Positions 33,715 to 42,073 of a DNA stretch of 49,535 nt are shown here, piece after piece (position 1 is the first letter of the stretch; each line of letters starts with the position of its first letter). The DNA is taken from the NCBI GenBank assembly GCA_041667115.1, contig JBAYFO010000025.1:1-49535 (forward strand). Reading direction: 5' to 3'. The DNA is from UBA1563 sp041667115 (lineage in GTDB: Bacteria; Bacteroidota; Ignavibacteria; Ignavibacteriales; Ignavibacteriaceae). A program made the translations under genes and the position numbers. The notes beneath the pieces were generated by a model that saw nothing but the letters and a program-made list of their open reading frames with translations, made no database searches and was not told the DNA's origin.

Positions 33715-35516
33715 AGGGCACCTCGTTCAATTTTTGTTTCCAATCCACCGATGGTCTTATCAAGTTCAAAAGCTTTCTTCCATGATGAAATAGCTTCATT
33801 CTTCTTGCCAAGTTTGAACAATACATCTCCGTAATGATCGAGAATTACACCTTTATCCCCACCGGCTTGCAGAGCTTCGGCAATATATTTTTTTGCATTC
33901 TCATAATCACCAAGTTGATAATAAACCCAGCCGAAAGTATCAAGATATGAAGAATTTTTCGGTTCGGCAGTTATGGCAATTTTTGCCATTGCAAGAGCTT
34001 CGTCTAATCTTATTGCCCGTTTGGAAAGGGAATAGGCGTAGTTGTTGTTGATAAGCGCGTTATCCGGACTGCTTTTTAATGCAAGCGAATAAACGCTATC
34101 GCATTGAGCCCAGGCTTCCTGTCCGTCATAAATTAATCCGAGCGTTCCAAGTAGGTCCACATTTCCCGGATCAAGTTTTATCGCTTTATTGATAACGGAA
34201 ATAGCTTTGTCGTTTTCTTTTAGTTGACTAAGCGTGTAACCATAAGATGAAAGGGCGTTGATATCATTCCCGTTCAATTCAACCGCTTTGCTTAAGTAAA
34301 GCTTTGCGCTGTCCTGTTTATCAAGTTGAGCGAAAGATACACCGAGTAAAAGATTAATCGTAAAATCTTCCGGGAATTTATTAATAGCATTTGAAAGAAC
34401 CTTAACGGTTTCATTATATTTTTTATTATCGAAGTAAAGTCCGCCGAGACGAATCCAACCCTCCGGGTGCCATGGCGCTAATTCAATAACAAGATTATAA
34501 TATAAGGTTGCAAGAGAATCATTTTTTTCAACCGTGGCAATTGCTCCGAGATGTAATTTCACCTGCCAATCAGTTGTGTCTTTGTCGATGGTCATGAAAA
34601 GTTTTTTTGCGATCGGCAATAGGGTTGAGTCTTTAAACGAATTTTGAAAGTAACTTGCCCCAATACTAATCTTCGTTGCTAAAGGAACATTTTTCTGCTC
34701 GAGTATAAATTGATATTCTTCCGAAGCTTTTGCCAAACTATCTTGCTGCACATAAATTCTTGCTTTTGTTTCATGGGCTTCCAAGTCGTCCGGATAAGAA
34801 CGAAGTACATCATCGACCTGTAGCAATGCTTTCGCGTAGTTTTTTGTGCGGAGGTAAAAATCGACAATTACTTTTTGCAGTTCTTTATTTGCCGGATCAA
34901 TTTCAGAAAGAGATTCAAGCGTCTCAACAGCTTTTTCATTTTCTCCCAACCGTTCATAGAGATCAGCAACACGTGTTAAGACTGTCCACTCATTCCCGAT
35001 AAGTGTTGTAACTTTTTGGTATACTTCAATTGCTTGTTTGGGCTTGTTGGGTTCATATAACCGGGCAAGTTTGTAGTATGCGTTTATGTTAGTCGAATCC
35101 AGCGATATTACTTTTTCTAAGACGGCAATCGCTTCATCATTTTGTTTTGCCGAGGAAAATATTTCTTCTTGCAGCATTAAGTATTCAACGTTTCCAGGTT
35201 CAATGCCAACTGCTTTAGTGATATTCTGGAGAGCAAATGAAAGTTTGCCGAGGAAAAAATAATCTTTGGCTATTGCATAATAAATTCCGGCAGAAGGGTC
35301 TATTTGCACCGCCTCCTGATATTCCAGGATTGCCGCGGCAAAATCGCCTTTTGCGTCTGCGTTAGTACCGTTTAGAAAAAGATCAAGCGCTTTTCTTTTC
35401 GTATCGGATTTAAGGATCTTTTGTTGTGGTCCGTCTTCAGTCTCTTTTGTGGTTTTAACTGAAGAAGAACAACCAAAAAATCCAAGAATTAAAAGTGTGA
35501 AAAAAACTATTCTCAT
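33711..35516 (-). CDS. TPR lipoprotein
   Basis: The product has 601 residues from the ATG at 35516, chosen because it gives a lipoprotein signal (MRIVFFTLLILGFFGCSSS). An in-frame start 24 codons further upstream would place the signal away from the N-terminus. The remainder is a long row of TPR repeats, roughly 14-16 of about 34 residues each (for example NAYYKLARLYEPNKPKQAIE and NVDLLGTLGLIYDGQEAWAQ). Such repeats form a scaffold facing the periplasm. It leads the minus-strand gene series and its stop overlaps the DUF4292 start by 4 bp (ATGA). Confidence 0.88.
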   Translation of the reverse strand: MRIVFFTLLILGFFGCSSSVKTTKETEDGPQQKILKSDTKRKALDLFLNGTNADAKGDFAAAILEYQEAVQIDPSAGIYYAIAKDYFFLGKLSFALQNITKAVGIEPGNVEYLMLQEEIFSSAKQNDEAIAVLEKVISLDSTNINAYYKLARLYEPNKPKQAIEVYQKVTTLIGNEWTVLTRVADLYERLGENEKAVETLESLSEIDPANKELQKVIVDFYLRTKNYAKALLQVDDVLRSYPDDLEAHETKARIYVQQDSLAKASEEYQFILEQKNVPLATKISIGASYFQNSFKDSTLLPIAKKLFMTIDKDTTDWQVKLHLGAIATVEKNDSLATLYYNLVIELAPWHPEGWIRLGGLYFDNKKYNETVKVLSNAINKFPEDFTINLLLGVSFAQLDKQDSAKLYLSKAVELNGNDINALSSYGYTLSQLKENDKAISVINKAIKLDPGNVDLLGTLGLIYDGQEAWAQCDSVYSLALKSSPDNALINNNYAYSLSKRAIRLDEALAMAKIAITAEPKNSSYLDTFGWVYYQLGDYENAKKYIAEALQAGGDKGVILDHYGDVLFKLGKKNEAISSWKKAFELDKTIGGLETKIERGAL

Positions 35517-35659
35517 TAAGTATTCTTTTAGATTAAAGTGTAACACCATTCCTTGTAGATACCACCGTTCTCCGTATCTCTTCATCAAGAATGATTTTTT
35601 TTTTATCTTGGTTATAAATTATTTTAGAATCAAAATTTTCATGGTAAAGATACATAAAA

Positions 35660-36580
35660 ATGATTGAAAAATTTGACATCGGATTAGCCTATGTTTGGGA
35701 ATTTGACGAAGAATTTATCCATAAGTTTGAAGAAATTTTTCATGCTGATAACTTGACAACTTTTATTGTAGGGTATCATAATGTTGAAGAGGTGAGGGAA
35801 AGGATTAAAGAAAGAGAACTTCATTTCAATTTTTATTTTGATAGAGCCTGGGATGTTGAAGATTCGTTTGAAACCCTTGGACATCTGCTAGTGAGACGCA
35901 AAACATTGCTCTTCAACCCATACAAAAAAGTTTTGCACGCGATAGATAAAGCAACAATGCATCTTGAGTTAATTACTGCCGGGATAAATGTTCCTTATTC
36001 TATTATCATACCCCCGGTATCAGAGACTGAAGAACTGTATATTTCGCTAAACAATTTGGCAATTTTAGGTCGCCCCTTTATTATCAAGCCATGTAATATA
36101 ACCGGTGGAGGTATTGGGGTGGTTACCGGTGCAGAAACGCTTAGTGATGTTCTGTATGAAAGAAAATTTAACCATAAGGATAAATATCTTTTACAGGAAA
36201 AAATTTACCCGGTGCTGCTTGAGGGAAGGCGGGCATGGTTTAGAGTGTTTTATGCGTTCGGAAAAATCATTCCCACCTGGTGGGATGATCTGACCCATAG
36301 GTATGAGATTTTGACTCATGAGGAAATTACCAAGTTCAACTTGAGAAAACTTTTTCAGATCACCCGCACAATTAATAAAACTGTCGAACTCGATTTTTTT
36401 TCAACAGAAATCGTGCTCACAGCTCAACAAAAATTTATTGTCATTGATTATGTTAACGATCAATGTGATTTGCGGTTTCAGTCCGCGCATCCTGACGGGG
36501 TCCCGGATGCGATCATTTCGGCAATAATTCACGCGGCAAAGAACGAAGTTATAAAGCTAAAGAAAAAATTAAAGATATAA
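35660..36580 (+). CDS. ATP-grasp domain protein of unknown substrate
   Basis: This cytoplasmic 306-residue protein has an ATP-grasp fold (RimK-like). An N-terminal preATP-grasp-like part (1-85) is followed by ATP-binding lysine K143 in RPFIIKPCNITGGGIGVVTG. A glycine-rich loop (149-155), LLQEKIYPV (177-185) and the acidic metal-binding ending VIDYVNDQCD (D263, N266) follow. Such enzymes ligate an amine to a carboxylate with ATP. The substrate cannot be named. It starts divergently from the TPR lipoprotein and lies 4 bp before a small membrane protein. Amino-acid ligation to a peptide or cell-wall precursor is one possibility. Confidence 0.78.
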   Translation: MIEKFDIGLAYVWEFDEEFIHKFEEIFHADNLTTFIVGYHNVEEVRERIKERELHFNFYFDRAWDVEDSFETLGHLLVRRKTLLFNPYKKVLHAIDKATMHLELITAGINVPYSIIIPPVSETEELYISLNNLAILGRPFIIKPCNITGGGIGVVTGAETLSDVLYERKFNHKDKYLLQEKIYPVLLEGRRAWFRVFYAFGKIIPTWWDDLTHRYEILTHEEITKFNLRKLFQITRTINKTVELDFFSTEIVLTAQQKFIVIDYVNDQCDLRFQSAHPDGVPDAIISAIIHAAKNEVIKLKKKLKI

Positions 36581-36584
36581 AGTA

Positions 36585-36977
36585 ATGTCAAAAGTTGAGA
36601 TATATTTTGCGGCGGGGGTAATCGTAACCCTAATTGGTGTGCTAGTTCATCAGTATATTTTTTCAATCTATGAAGTAGAGTATAAAATATCCTCTAGAGT
36701 TCTCTATCTTCAATCTGATACAAAGATTATGATTGAAGCGGTTCCAATAAACAGTTTTGGTTTCAGAACTCCTTTCCGAAATAGTTATGCGAAATTTTCC
36801 ATTACCGAAGGGAAAGACCTTATTGAAATCGTTGAAAATAATTATGATAAAGGGATTTTGATCATTCGTGCGAAGAATGAACCCGGGACGGTTACTATTC
36901 GGGTGAAATCTAAATACTCACTTCTGCCCACTGAATTTGAAATAAAAATTATTCCGAACCTCGCTCTACATCTTTGA
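36585..36977 (+). CDS. Membrane-anchored protein with Ig-like fold, function unknown
   Basis: The 130-residue protein has one N-terminal membrane helix (about 6-29, KVEIYFAAGVIVTLIGVLVH) and a beta-rich part of about 95 residues resembling a bacterial Ig-like domain. Alternating strands such as TVTIRVKSKYSLLP suggest this. No family is recognised. It starts 4 bp after the ATP-grasp gene stop, so the two are probably coupled. It is real by its position, its start in the operon and its good hydrophobic profile. Confidence 0.7.
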   Translation: MSKVEIYFAAGVIVTLIGVLVHQYIFSIYEVEYKISSRVLYLQSDTKIMIEAVPINSFGFRTPFRNSYAKFSITEGKDLIEIVENNYDKGILIIRAKNEPGTVTIRVKSKYSLLPTEFEIKIIPNLALHL

Positions 36978-37040
36978 GTGAATGAAAAAACTTTTTACCT
37001 ATATTTGAAAGTGAAATTCAAAATAATTGCAGAGAAAATA

Positions 37041-37811
37041 ATGAAACGTCTTTTTACTTTATCGCTAAGCTTACTATTTTGTTCAATCGTTGCATTTGGT
37101 CAGGGAACCGCAGGTGAAGATGCAAAACAGGAATATCGTTATTTAGTGGACATGCCTTCTTCCGGAATTCTGGAGAAAGGAAGTGTCGGTATTTCAACTG
37201 ATATTTTGCCGGACGGAATTGTCATAGGAAGAATGGAAGTAGGCGTTTTTCAGGATATCTCTTTTGGTATTTCTTACGGCGGTGCAAACATTATTGGTTC
37301 CGGTTCACCAAAGTGGTACAGATATCCCGGCGTCAATCTTCGCTTCAGAATTTTGGGTGAATCACTCACCTATCCTTCACTAACCTTTGGATTTGATTCG
37401 CAAGGGAAAGGGGAATTTTATGAAGCAACAAATCGTTTCGGAATAAAATCACCCGGATTTTTTGTTAGCGGATCAAAGAATTTTCAATTTCTCGGTTACT
37501 TAAGTTTTAGCAGCGAAGTCAATTATTCGCTCGAAGGTAAAGACGGAGATAATTTTTTAAACCTTATGGTTGGAGCAGAAAAAACAATCGGGAAAAGTGT
37601 TTCTGCAGTTCTGGAATATGATTTCGCTTTTAACGATAACGCGGCAAGATTGTACGGAAAAGGAAACGGCTATCTAAATCTTGGCGTTCGTTGGTCGGTT
37701 GGCGAAGGGCTAACACTGGGATTTGATCTTCGCGACTTGCTCAACAATAAAAAGTGGAGCGCCGGTTCTGCCGATCGCGCCGTAAGAATCGAATATGTCC
37801 GGCCAATTTAG
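37041..37811 (+). CDS. Predicted outer-membrane beta-barrel protein of unknown function
   Basis: The ATG at 37041 gives 256 residues with a clean signal peptide (MKRLFTLSLSLLFCSIVAFG). An earlier in-frame ATG at 36978 would place it inside a 63-bp extension. The mature part is rich in glycine and aromatic residues in alternating strands (for example DISFGISYGGANIIGSG and YLNLGVRWSVGEGLTLGF), ending IEYVRPI, which resembles a small beta-barrel porin-like protein. No named family is recognised. It follows the unknown membrane protein by 63 bp and precedes crcB by 7 bp. Confidence 0.65.
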   Translation: MKRLFTLSLSLLFCSIVAFGQGTAGEDAKQEYRYLVDMPSSGILEKGSVGISTDILPDGIVIGRMEVGVFQDISFGISYGGANIIGSGSPKWYRYPGVNLRFRILGESLTYPSLTFGFDSQGKGEFYEATNRFGIKSPGFFVSGSKNFQFLGYLSFSSEVNYSLEGKDGDNFLNLMVGAEKTIGKSVSAVLEYDFAFNDNAARLYGKGNGYLNLGVRWSVGEGLTLGFDLRDLLNNKKWSAGSADRAVRIEYVRPI

Positions 37812-37818
37812 TTAACCG

Positions 37819-38184
37819 ATGAATTATCTTTTTGTTGCGTTGGGGGCTGCACTTGGCGGTGTTTCAAGGTACTGGTTCGGGAATTTCGTTCATAAATTCT
37901 TCCCTTCGTTCTTTCCGTTCGGGACGTTATTTATCAATATCATTGGAAGTTTTCTACTCGGAATAATCATCTTTTATTTTGATGAACGGGAGCTGCTAAG
38001 CCAACCGGTAAAACTTTTCTTAACGATTGGGTTTTGCGGCGGCTTTACAACTTTTTCAACGTTCAGCTTCGAGGCAATAAAACTTTTTCTCGATTCGGAA
38101 TTCCTTTTGGCGTCTGTTTACATTATTGCAAGTGTTTTTCTCTCAATACTCGGTGTCTATTTAGCATACATTTTAAGTAGATAA
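37819..38184 (+). CDS. crcB: Fluoride ion channel CrcB/Fluc
   Basis: The 121-residue, four-helix membrane protein matches CrcB, which exports fluoride as a dual-topology dimer. It has GGVSRYWFGN (GxxRY motif), GTLFINIIGSFLLGI and GFCGGFTTFSTFSFEA. These supply the ion-path phenylalanines, the conserved Asn and the central Na+-site residues. A full-size gene with no frameshift is present. Only 7 bp separate it from the upstream stop, so there is no room for a fluoride riboswitch. Confidence 0.95.
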   Translation: MNYLFVALGAALGGVSRYWFGNFVHKFFPSFFPFGTLFINIIGSFLLGIIIFYFDERELLSQPVKLFLTIGFCGGFTTFSTFSFEAIKLFLDSEFLLASVYIIASVFLSILGVYLAYILSR

Positions 38185-38194
38185 GGAGCTCAAC

Positions 38195-38542
38195 ATGCAT
38201 CTTGAAGGTGAAGCAAAACTTATTAGAATTTTTATCGGCGAAAGTGATAAAGCCGGTGTAATTCCACTTTATGAAAAAATTGTTCTTGAAGCAAAAGCTT
38301 TTGGGTTAGCAGGAGCCACAGTTACCAAAGGAATAATGGGCTTTGGTAAAGACAGCCGAATTCATACAGCTAAAATTCTACGATTGTCCGAAGACCTTCC
38401 CATTGTTATTGAAATAGTTGATACACAAGAGAAGAGTGAATCCTTTAAAGAAAAATTGGATGAGCTTTTTGAATCATCTAAATGTGGTGGATTGATCACT
38501 ATCGAAAAAGTGGAGATCATTCGTTACTCTTCAAGCAAATGA
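38195..38542 (+). CDS. DUF190 (PII-like) protein
   Basis: This small cytoplasmic protein (115 residues) is a member of DUF190, whose structures resemble PII signalling proteins. It contains GEAKLIRIFIGESDKAG, AGATVTKGIMGFG and LPIVIEIVDTQEK, all in the family form. DUF190 genes often accompany crcB, as here, so a role in fluoride handling or its control is inferred from gene order. A GGAG site precedes the ATG. The stop overlaps the next gene as ATGA. Confidence 0.88.
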   Translation: MHLEGEAKLIRIFIGESDKAGVIPLYEKIVLEAKAFGLAGATVTKGIMGFGKDSRIHTAKILRLSEDLPIVIEIVDTQEKSESFKEKLDELFESSKCGGLITIEKVEIIRYSSSK

Positions 38543-38985
38543 AAAAGTTATTTTTTCTTTCAATACCTTTCGTTTTCATTTCGTGTACAGCAACTCTCCG
38601 CTACGCAAAAGAAAATAATACCAAAGAAGAAATTTCATTTCGATATAAAAGATTAAATAATATTGTTGAACCAAATGCGCTTGAAACTTTCACCGGAGTT
38701 GCTTCTTACTACGCTGATGAATTTAACGGAAGGAAAACCGCTAACGGCGAAGTCTTTAACATGAACGATCTAACTGCTGCGCATATTTCATATCCGTTTA
38801 ATACTATTTGCCGCGTTACAAACTTAAAAAATCAAAAATCTGTTATTGTTAGAATAAATGATAGAAAGCCCGACACTAATAACCGGGAGATCGATCTTTC
38901 CCTTAAAGCTGCGCAAGAAATCGAAATGATCAACGATGGTACTGCCGAAGTGAGAGTTGATATTTTGAAATGGGGAGGAAAATAA
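38539..38985 (+). CDS. RlpA-like (double-psi beta-barrel) lipoprotein
   Basis: The 148-residue lipoprotein starts at the ATG at 38539, giving a signal with a lipobox (FVFISC, cysteine near residue 16). An earlier in-frame start lacks this arrangement. The DPBB fold carries GVASYYADEFNGRKTANGE, LTAAHISYPFNT and VRINDRKPDTNNREIDLSLK, corresponding to the RINDR motif and acidic residue of RlpA lytic transglycosylases. There is no SPOR domain, in contrast to E. coli RlpA. Catalysis on denuded glycan is likely but unproven. It is coupled to the DUF190 gene by ATGA. Confidence 0.9.
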   Translation: MKKLFFLSIPFVFISCTATLRYAKENNTKEEISFRYKRLNNIVEPNALETFTGVASYYADEFNGRKTANGEVFNMNDLTAAHISYPFNTICRVTNLKNQKSVIVRINDRKPDTNNREIDLSLKAAQEIEMINDGTAEVRVDILKWGGK

Positions 38986-38997
38986 TTAAGAATTGAG

Positions 38998-39083
38998 AAT
39001 TAGGAATTAGGAGTTTTCAAGCGGTGTTTATCTATCCCAGCTTATAACACAAACCTTTGTTGAGACAAAGAAGTTGGTTATAA
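38998..39083. repeat. Intergenic hexamer-rich stretch and inverted repeat before the sorted secreted protein
   Basis: Short direct repeats of GAATTAG-like hexamers occupy about 38987-39012. An inverted repeat follows: TTATAAC (39042-39048) and GTTATAA (39077-39083) flank an inner hairpin CTTTGT-TGAG-ACAAAG (39055-39070). No T run follows, so it is not a clear terminator. It sits between the RlpA-like gene and the next start, a 167-bp gap with no other signal. Confidence 0.6.
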
Positions 39084-39152
39084 CGGAATAAAAATTTAAT
39101 TTTGAATAGCAAAAACATTTTTACACCTTAATATTTTAAAGGGAGGCAATCT

Positions 39153-42005
39153 GTGAATTCTTTAAGAAATCTTTCGGTAAAAATTTTCGTCAGTGTTTTG
39201 TTTCTTTCCGTTAACAATTTCTCTCAACTTAATAAAGGTAGCGCTACCGAAATAAAGGAGTCTATTCTTGATTCCAACGCAATAACAACGGTGTGTTTTA
39301 ATTACGGCTCAATCGGCAAGCCAAATTATCTTCCTAATACAGCGGATTTAGTATGGAAGGGGTTAGGTTATATGTTTGAATTCGGGCCAATGATTGCTGC
39401 AAGAGTTGTGGATAAAAATGGAGATTCTGTGAGTATTATTAGTGATTCTCATATTTTATCCTCGCAAGGTGGGTATTCACCGGATGGGAAAATTAAATGG
39501 GGATGGCTCCCCCGACAAGGATTTTCGAATCCTTCTCAAAATAATATCGCTACCGCAAAAAATCCTTCCTCCTGGCCTGCAAATTGGAATCAATGGCCGG
39601 GTGAATATGGTGACGGACAAATCATCGGACAAGATGAAGTCTATTATGTAATGGATGATTTTTCTAATGCCGAATTCCCTTATTACCCTTTCCCTGATGA
39701 TACGACTAAACGTGGACTTGGTGTTAAGGCCGAAGTAAGAGTTTATCAGTTTACTAACGGGATGCAAGATGCATTGATAATTAAATATAAGATAACCAAT
39801 GAGAGTCCTAAAGAATTACACGATGTTTATTTTGGTTTTATGGGAGATCCGCATGTTGGCGGAGTTACAGATTATAGCGACGATCGAATTAACTTTATAA
39901 AAAACAACTCTTCTAATCCACCGGCTTTAAGAAATACTATTTATGCATGGGATAATGATATGATTGGAATGGGAGGGAAACAGACGGGATACTTATCTTT
40001 CAAACTTCTTGAGACACCGGATGATCTTGGATTAACTTCGTTTCATCCTGCAACGTACACAAATTCTTTACCCAATGTTCCTAAAAATCGCCCCCTCATG
40101 TGGCAATGGTTCACAAGCGGAATTGATTCGACAAATTTTTTATTAACTAATGAAGGCGATAATATTCTTCATTTCGGTACAGGTCCCTTTACACTTCACT
40201 CGGGTGAAAGTAAAATTGTAAAGCTCGCTATCGCTCTATCTGATGATTTTGATGATATGAAAAACGACGTGACTAATATTTTTTATCATCATAATTGGAA
40301 TTCCTTGAACAATAAAATTGGAACTGAAGGAGGAAATACTAATTATAAAATTAATTTAACGTCACCCAACGGAGGTATTGTTGAGGGGAATGTTCCAATT
40401 ACATGGAATTATACGGGAACAGACCCGGATGCAAAAGTATTTGTAGATTTTTCTTTCGACCGCGGCAAAACATGGTTGCCTGCAGTATTTGAACAATTGG
40501 TCAATACACCGTATATCTGGAATACAAGTAATCTTAATGACGGAACTAATTATCTCTTACGGGTTATCGCGTTTAATCCAAATAACCCTACTCAATATTA
40601 TTATGATGTTTGTGATAACAAATTTACGATTAACAACCCGGGGAATGGCAAACCGGAAATAGAATTCATTAATTCTTTTGACACCCTGATAATAAAATCT
40701 TCTCCATTCAGAATAAATATGACCCTCGAAGATGCTGATAACGACCCTTTAATCACGACACTTGCTTATTCAAATAATAGTGACGGTCCATTTATCCCAC
40801 TGATTAATGCACAACAAAAGACATCGGGGAACTATATATATGACTGGGATTTCACTAGTCTTCCGAATTCAGATTCTTACTATTTGAAACTTATTGCTTC
40901 CGATGGAAATAGTGAGACAGCAATTCTGACTCCAAAATTTGCCATCAATCAATCGGTCGGGAAATACCCACAAAGTATTTTTCAACATATTAGCGGGAAC
41001 GGAACACCCGATTTCGAGTTACAAGTGGTTGAACCTTTAAAGGTTATTGGTGATTCTTATGAACTTACATTTGCTATTGCTGGGGCGGAGAAAAAGTTAA
41101 ATATAAAAAATCTTACAAAGGATAATTTTGTTTTAACCGGAATCCCTTTAGACCCATTGCTTACAACTCCATATTTTGAAGGATTAAAATTAATTGTATT
41201 AGATAAACAACCAGAACTTGATTACCTTAATTCAAAATTTAACCGGACGGAATTAAATTCGACGTTTACCGTTAACTTAGCTTTGGTTGGTAATCCTAAA
41301 ATAAAAGCTGCTGAAGATTGGACTATTGTTTTTAATAGTTTAGATACACTTTCAAACGGCCAATATCAATTTCCGGGGGATACTGTAAAAACTACGACGG
41401 GGACTAATGTTATTTGTCCATTTACTATTATCAATTATCCATCTTCTCAAAAAGCTAATTGCTTGATTTACGAAACTCAACTGTCAACTAGAAACAATGG
41501 AAAATGGGACTTTACCAAATCAATTATTTTGCGGCCTCAAGATGCGACTGGTGCTACGACAAGTTATCAGGTCAATTTTAATTTTGCATCTAACTTGAAA
41601 CCTGCGCAGGGTGATACATTGAAAATAGTGACAACCAAACCGATTACCTCCAACGATGTTTTTAGATTTACAGCTAGTAGCGATTTTATTCTTTCAGCTA
41701 AGGATAAATTTGCTTTGTCTGGATTTCAACTTTCTCAAAATTACCCCAACCCGTTTAATCCGACTTCTACTATCAGCTATCAAATACCGGTTGCAAGCAA
41801 AGTCAGTTTGAAGATATTTGATATTCTCGGGAAAGAAATAGCCACATTAGTAGATGAAGAACAACACGAGGGGACTTATTCTGTTACGTTTGATGCAACT
41901 AGCAACCATCAACTAACAACTAGCATACTTCCAAGCGGTGTTTACTTTTATCAACTTAGGGCGGGCAATTTTGTCCAAACAAAGAAATTTGTTTTGATGA
42001 AGTGA
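39153..42005 (+). CDS. Large secreted protein with type IX secretion sorting domain
   Basis: This 950-residue extracellular protein is preceded by a strong GGGAGG site and uses a GTG start. A signal peptide (about 1-25) is followed by a long beta-rich body with Ig-like/fibronectin-like strands (for example GIVEGNVPITWNYTGTDP). The C-terminal 80 residues are the type IX secretion sorting domain: FQLSQNYPNPFNPTSTISYQ, then VSLKIFDILGKEIATLVD, ending VQTKKFVLMK. Such proteins cross the outer membrane by the PorSS machinery. No enzymatic residue pattern is recognised in the body. Confidence 0.88.
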   Translation: MNSLRNLSVKIFVSVLFLSVNNFSQLNKGSATEIKESILDSNAITTVCFNYGSIGKPNYLPNTADLVWKGLGYMFEFGPMIAARVVDKNGDSVSIISDSHILSSQGGYSPDGKIKWGWLPRQGFSNPSQNNIATAKNPSSWPANWNQWPGEYGDGQIIGQDEVYYVMDDFSNAEFPYYPFPDDTTKRGLGVKAEVRVYQFTNGMQDALIIKYKITNESPKELHDVYFGFMGDPHVGGVTDYSDDRINFIKNNSSNPPALRNTIYAWDNDMIGMGGKQTGYLSFKLLETPDDLGLTSFHPATYTNSLPNVPKNRPLMWQWFTSGIDSTNFLLTNEGDNILHFGTGPFTLHSGESKIVKLAIALSDDFDDMKNDVTNIFYHHNWNSLNNKIGTEGGNTNYKINLTSPNGGIVEGNVPITWNYTGTDPDAKVFVDFSFDRGKTWLPAVFEQLVNTPYIWNTSNLNDGTNYLLRVIAFNPNNPTQYYYDVCDNKFTINNPGNGKPEIEFINSFDTLIIKSSPFRINMTLEDADNDPLITTLAYSNNSDGPFIPLINAQQKTSGNYIYDWDFTSLPNSDSYYLKLIASDGNSETAILTPKFAINQSVGKYPQSIFQHISGNGTPDFELQVVEPLKVIGDSYELTFAIAGAEKKLNIKNLTKDNFVLTGIPLDPLLTTPYFEGLKLIVLDKQPELDYLNSKFNRTELNSTFTVNLALVGNPKIKAAEDWTIVFNSLDTLSNGQYQFPGDTVKTTTGTNVICPFTIINYPSSQKANCLIYETQLSTRNNGKWDFTKSIILRPQDATGATTSYQVNFNFASNLKPAQGDTLKIVTTKPITSNDVFRFTASSDFILSAKDKFALSGFQLSQNYPNPFNPTSTISYQIPVASKVSLKIFDILGKEIATLVDEEQHEGTYSVTFDATSNHQLTTSILPSGVYFYQLRAGNFVQTKKFVLMK

Positions 42006-42015
42006 TTTTTAGAAT

Positions 42016-42060
42016 GATCTCGAAGGATATATCCGAATATTATGTATATCCCTCGAGGTC
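42016..42060. terminator. Stem-loop between convergent genes
   Basis: A 16-bp stem (GATCTCGAAGGATATA at 42016-42031 with TATATCCCTCGAGGTC at 42045-42060) has one G-U pair and one mismatch and a 13-base loop. It lies between the stop codons of the sorted secreted protein (plus) and the M28 peptidase (minus). No long T run follows on either side, so termination activity is inferred from position and stem strength only. Confidence 0.55.
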
Positions 42061-42073
42061 TAAATTATTAGAG

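Noticed and set aside
37812..37818. Fluoride riboswitch before crcB
   Set aside because: Only 7 bases separate crcB from the upstream stop codon.
39042..39083. Integron attC site
   Set aside because: Only 42 bp, arms do not fit RYYYAAC/GTTRRRY, a single copy, and no integrase nearby.
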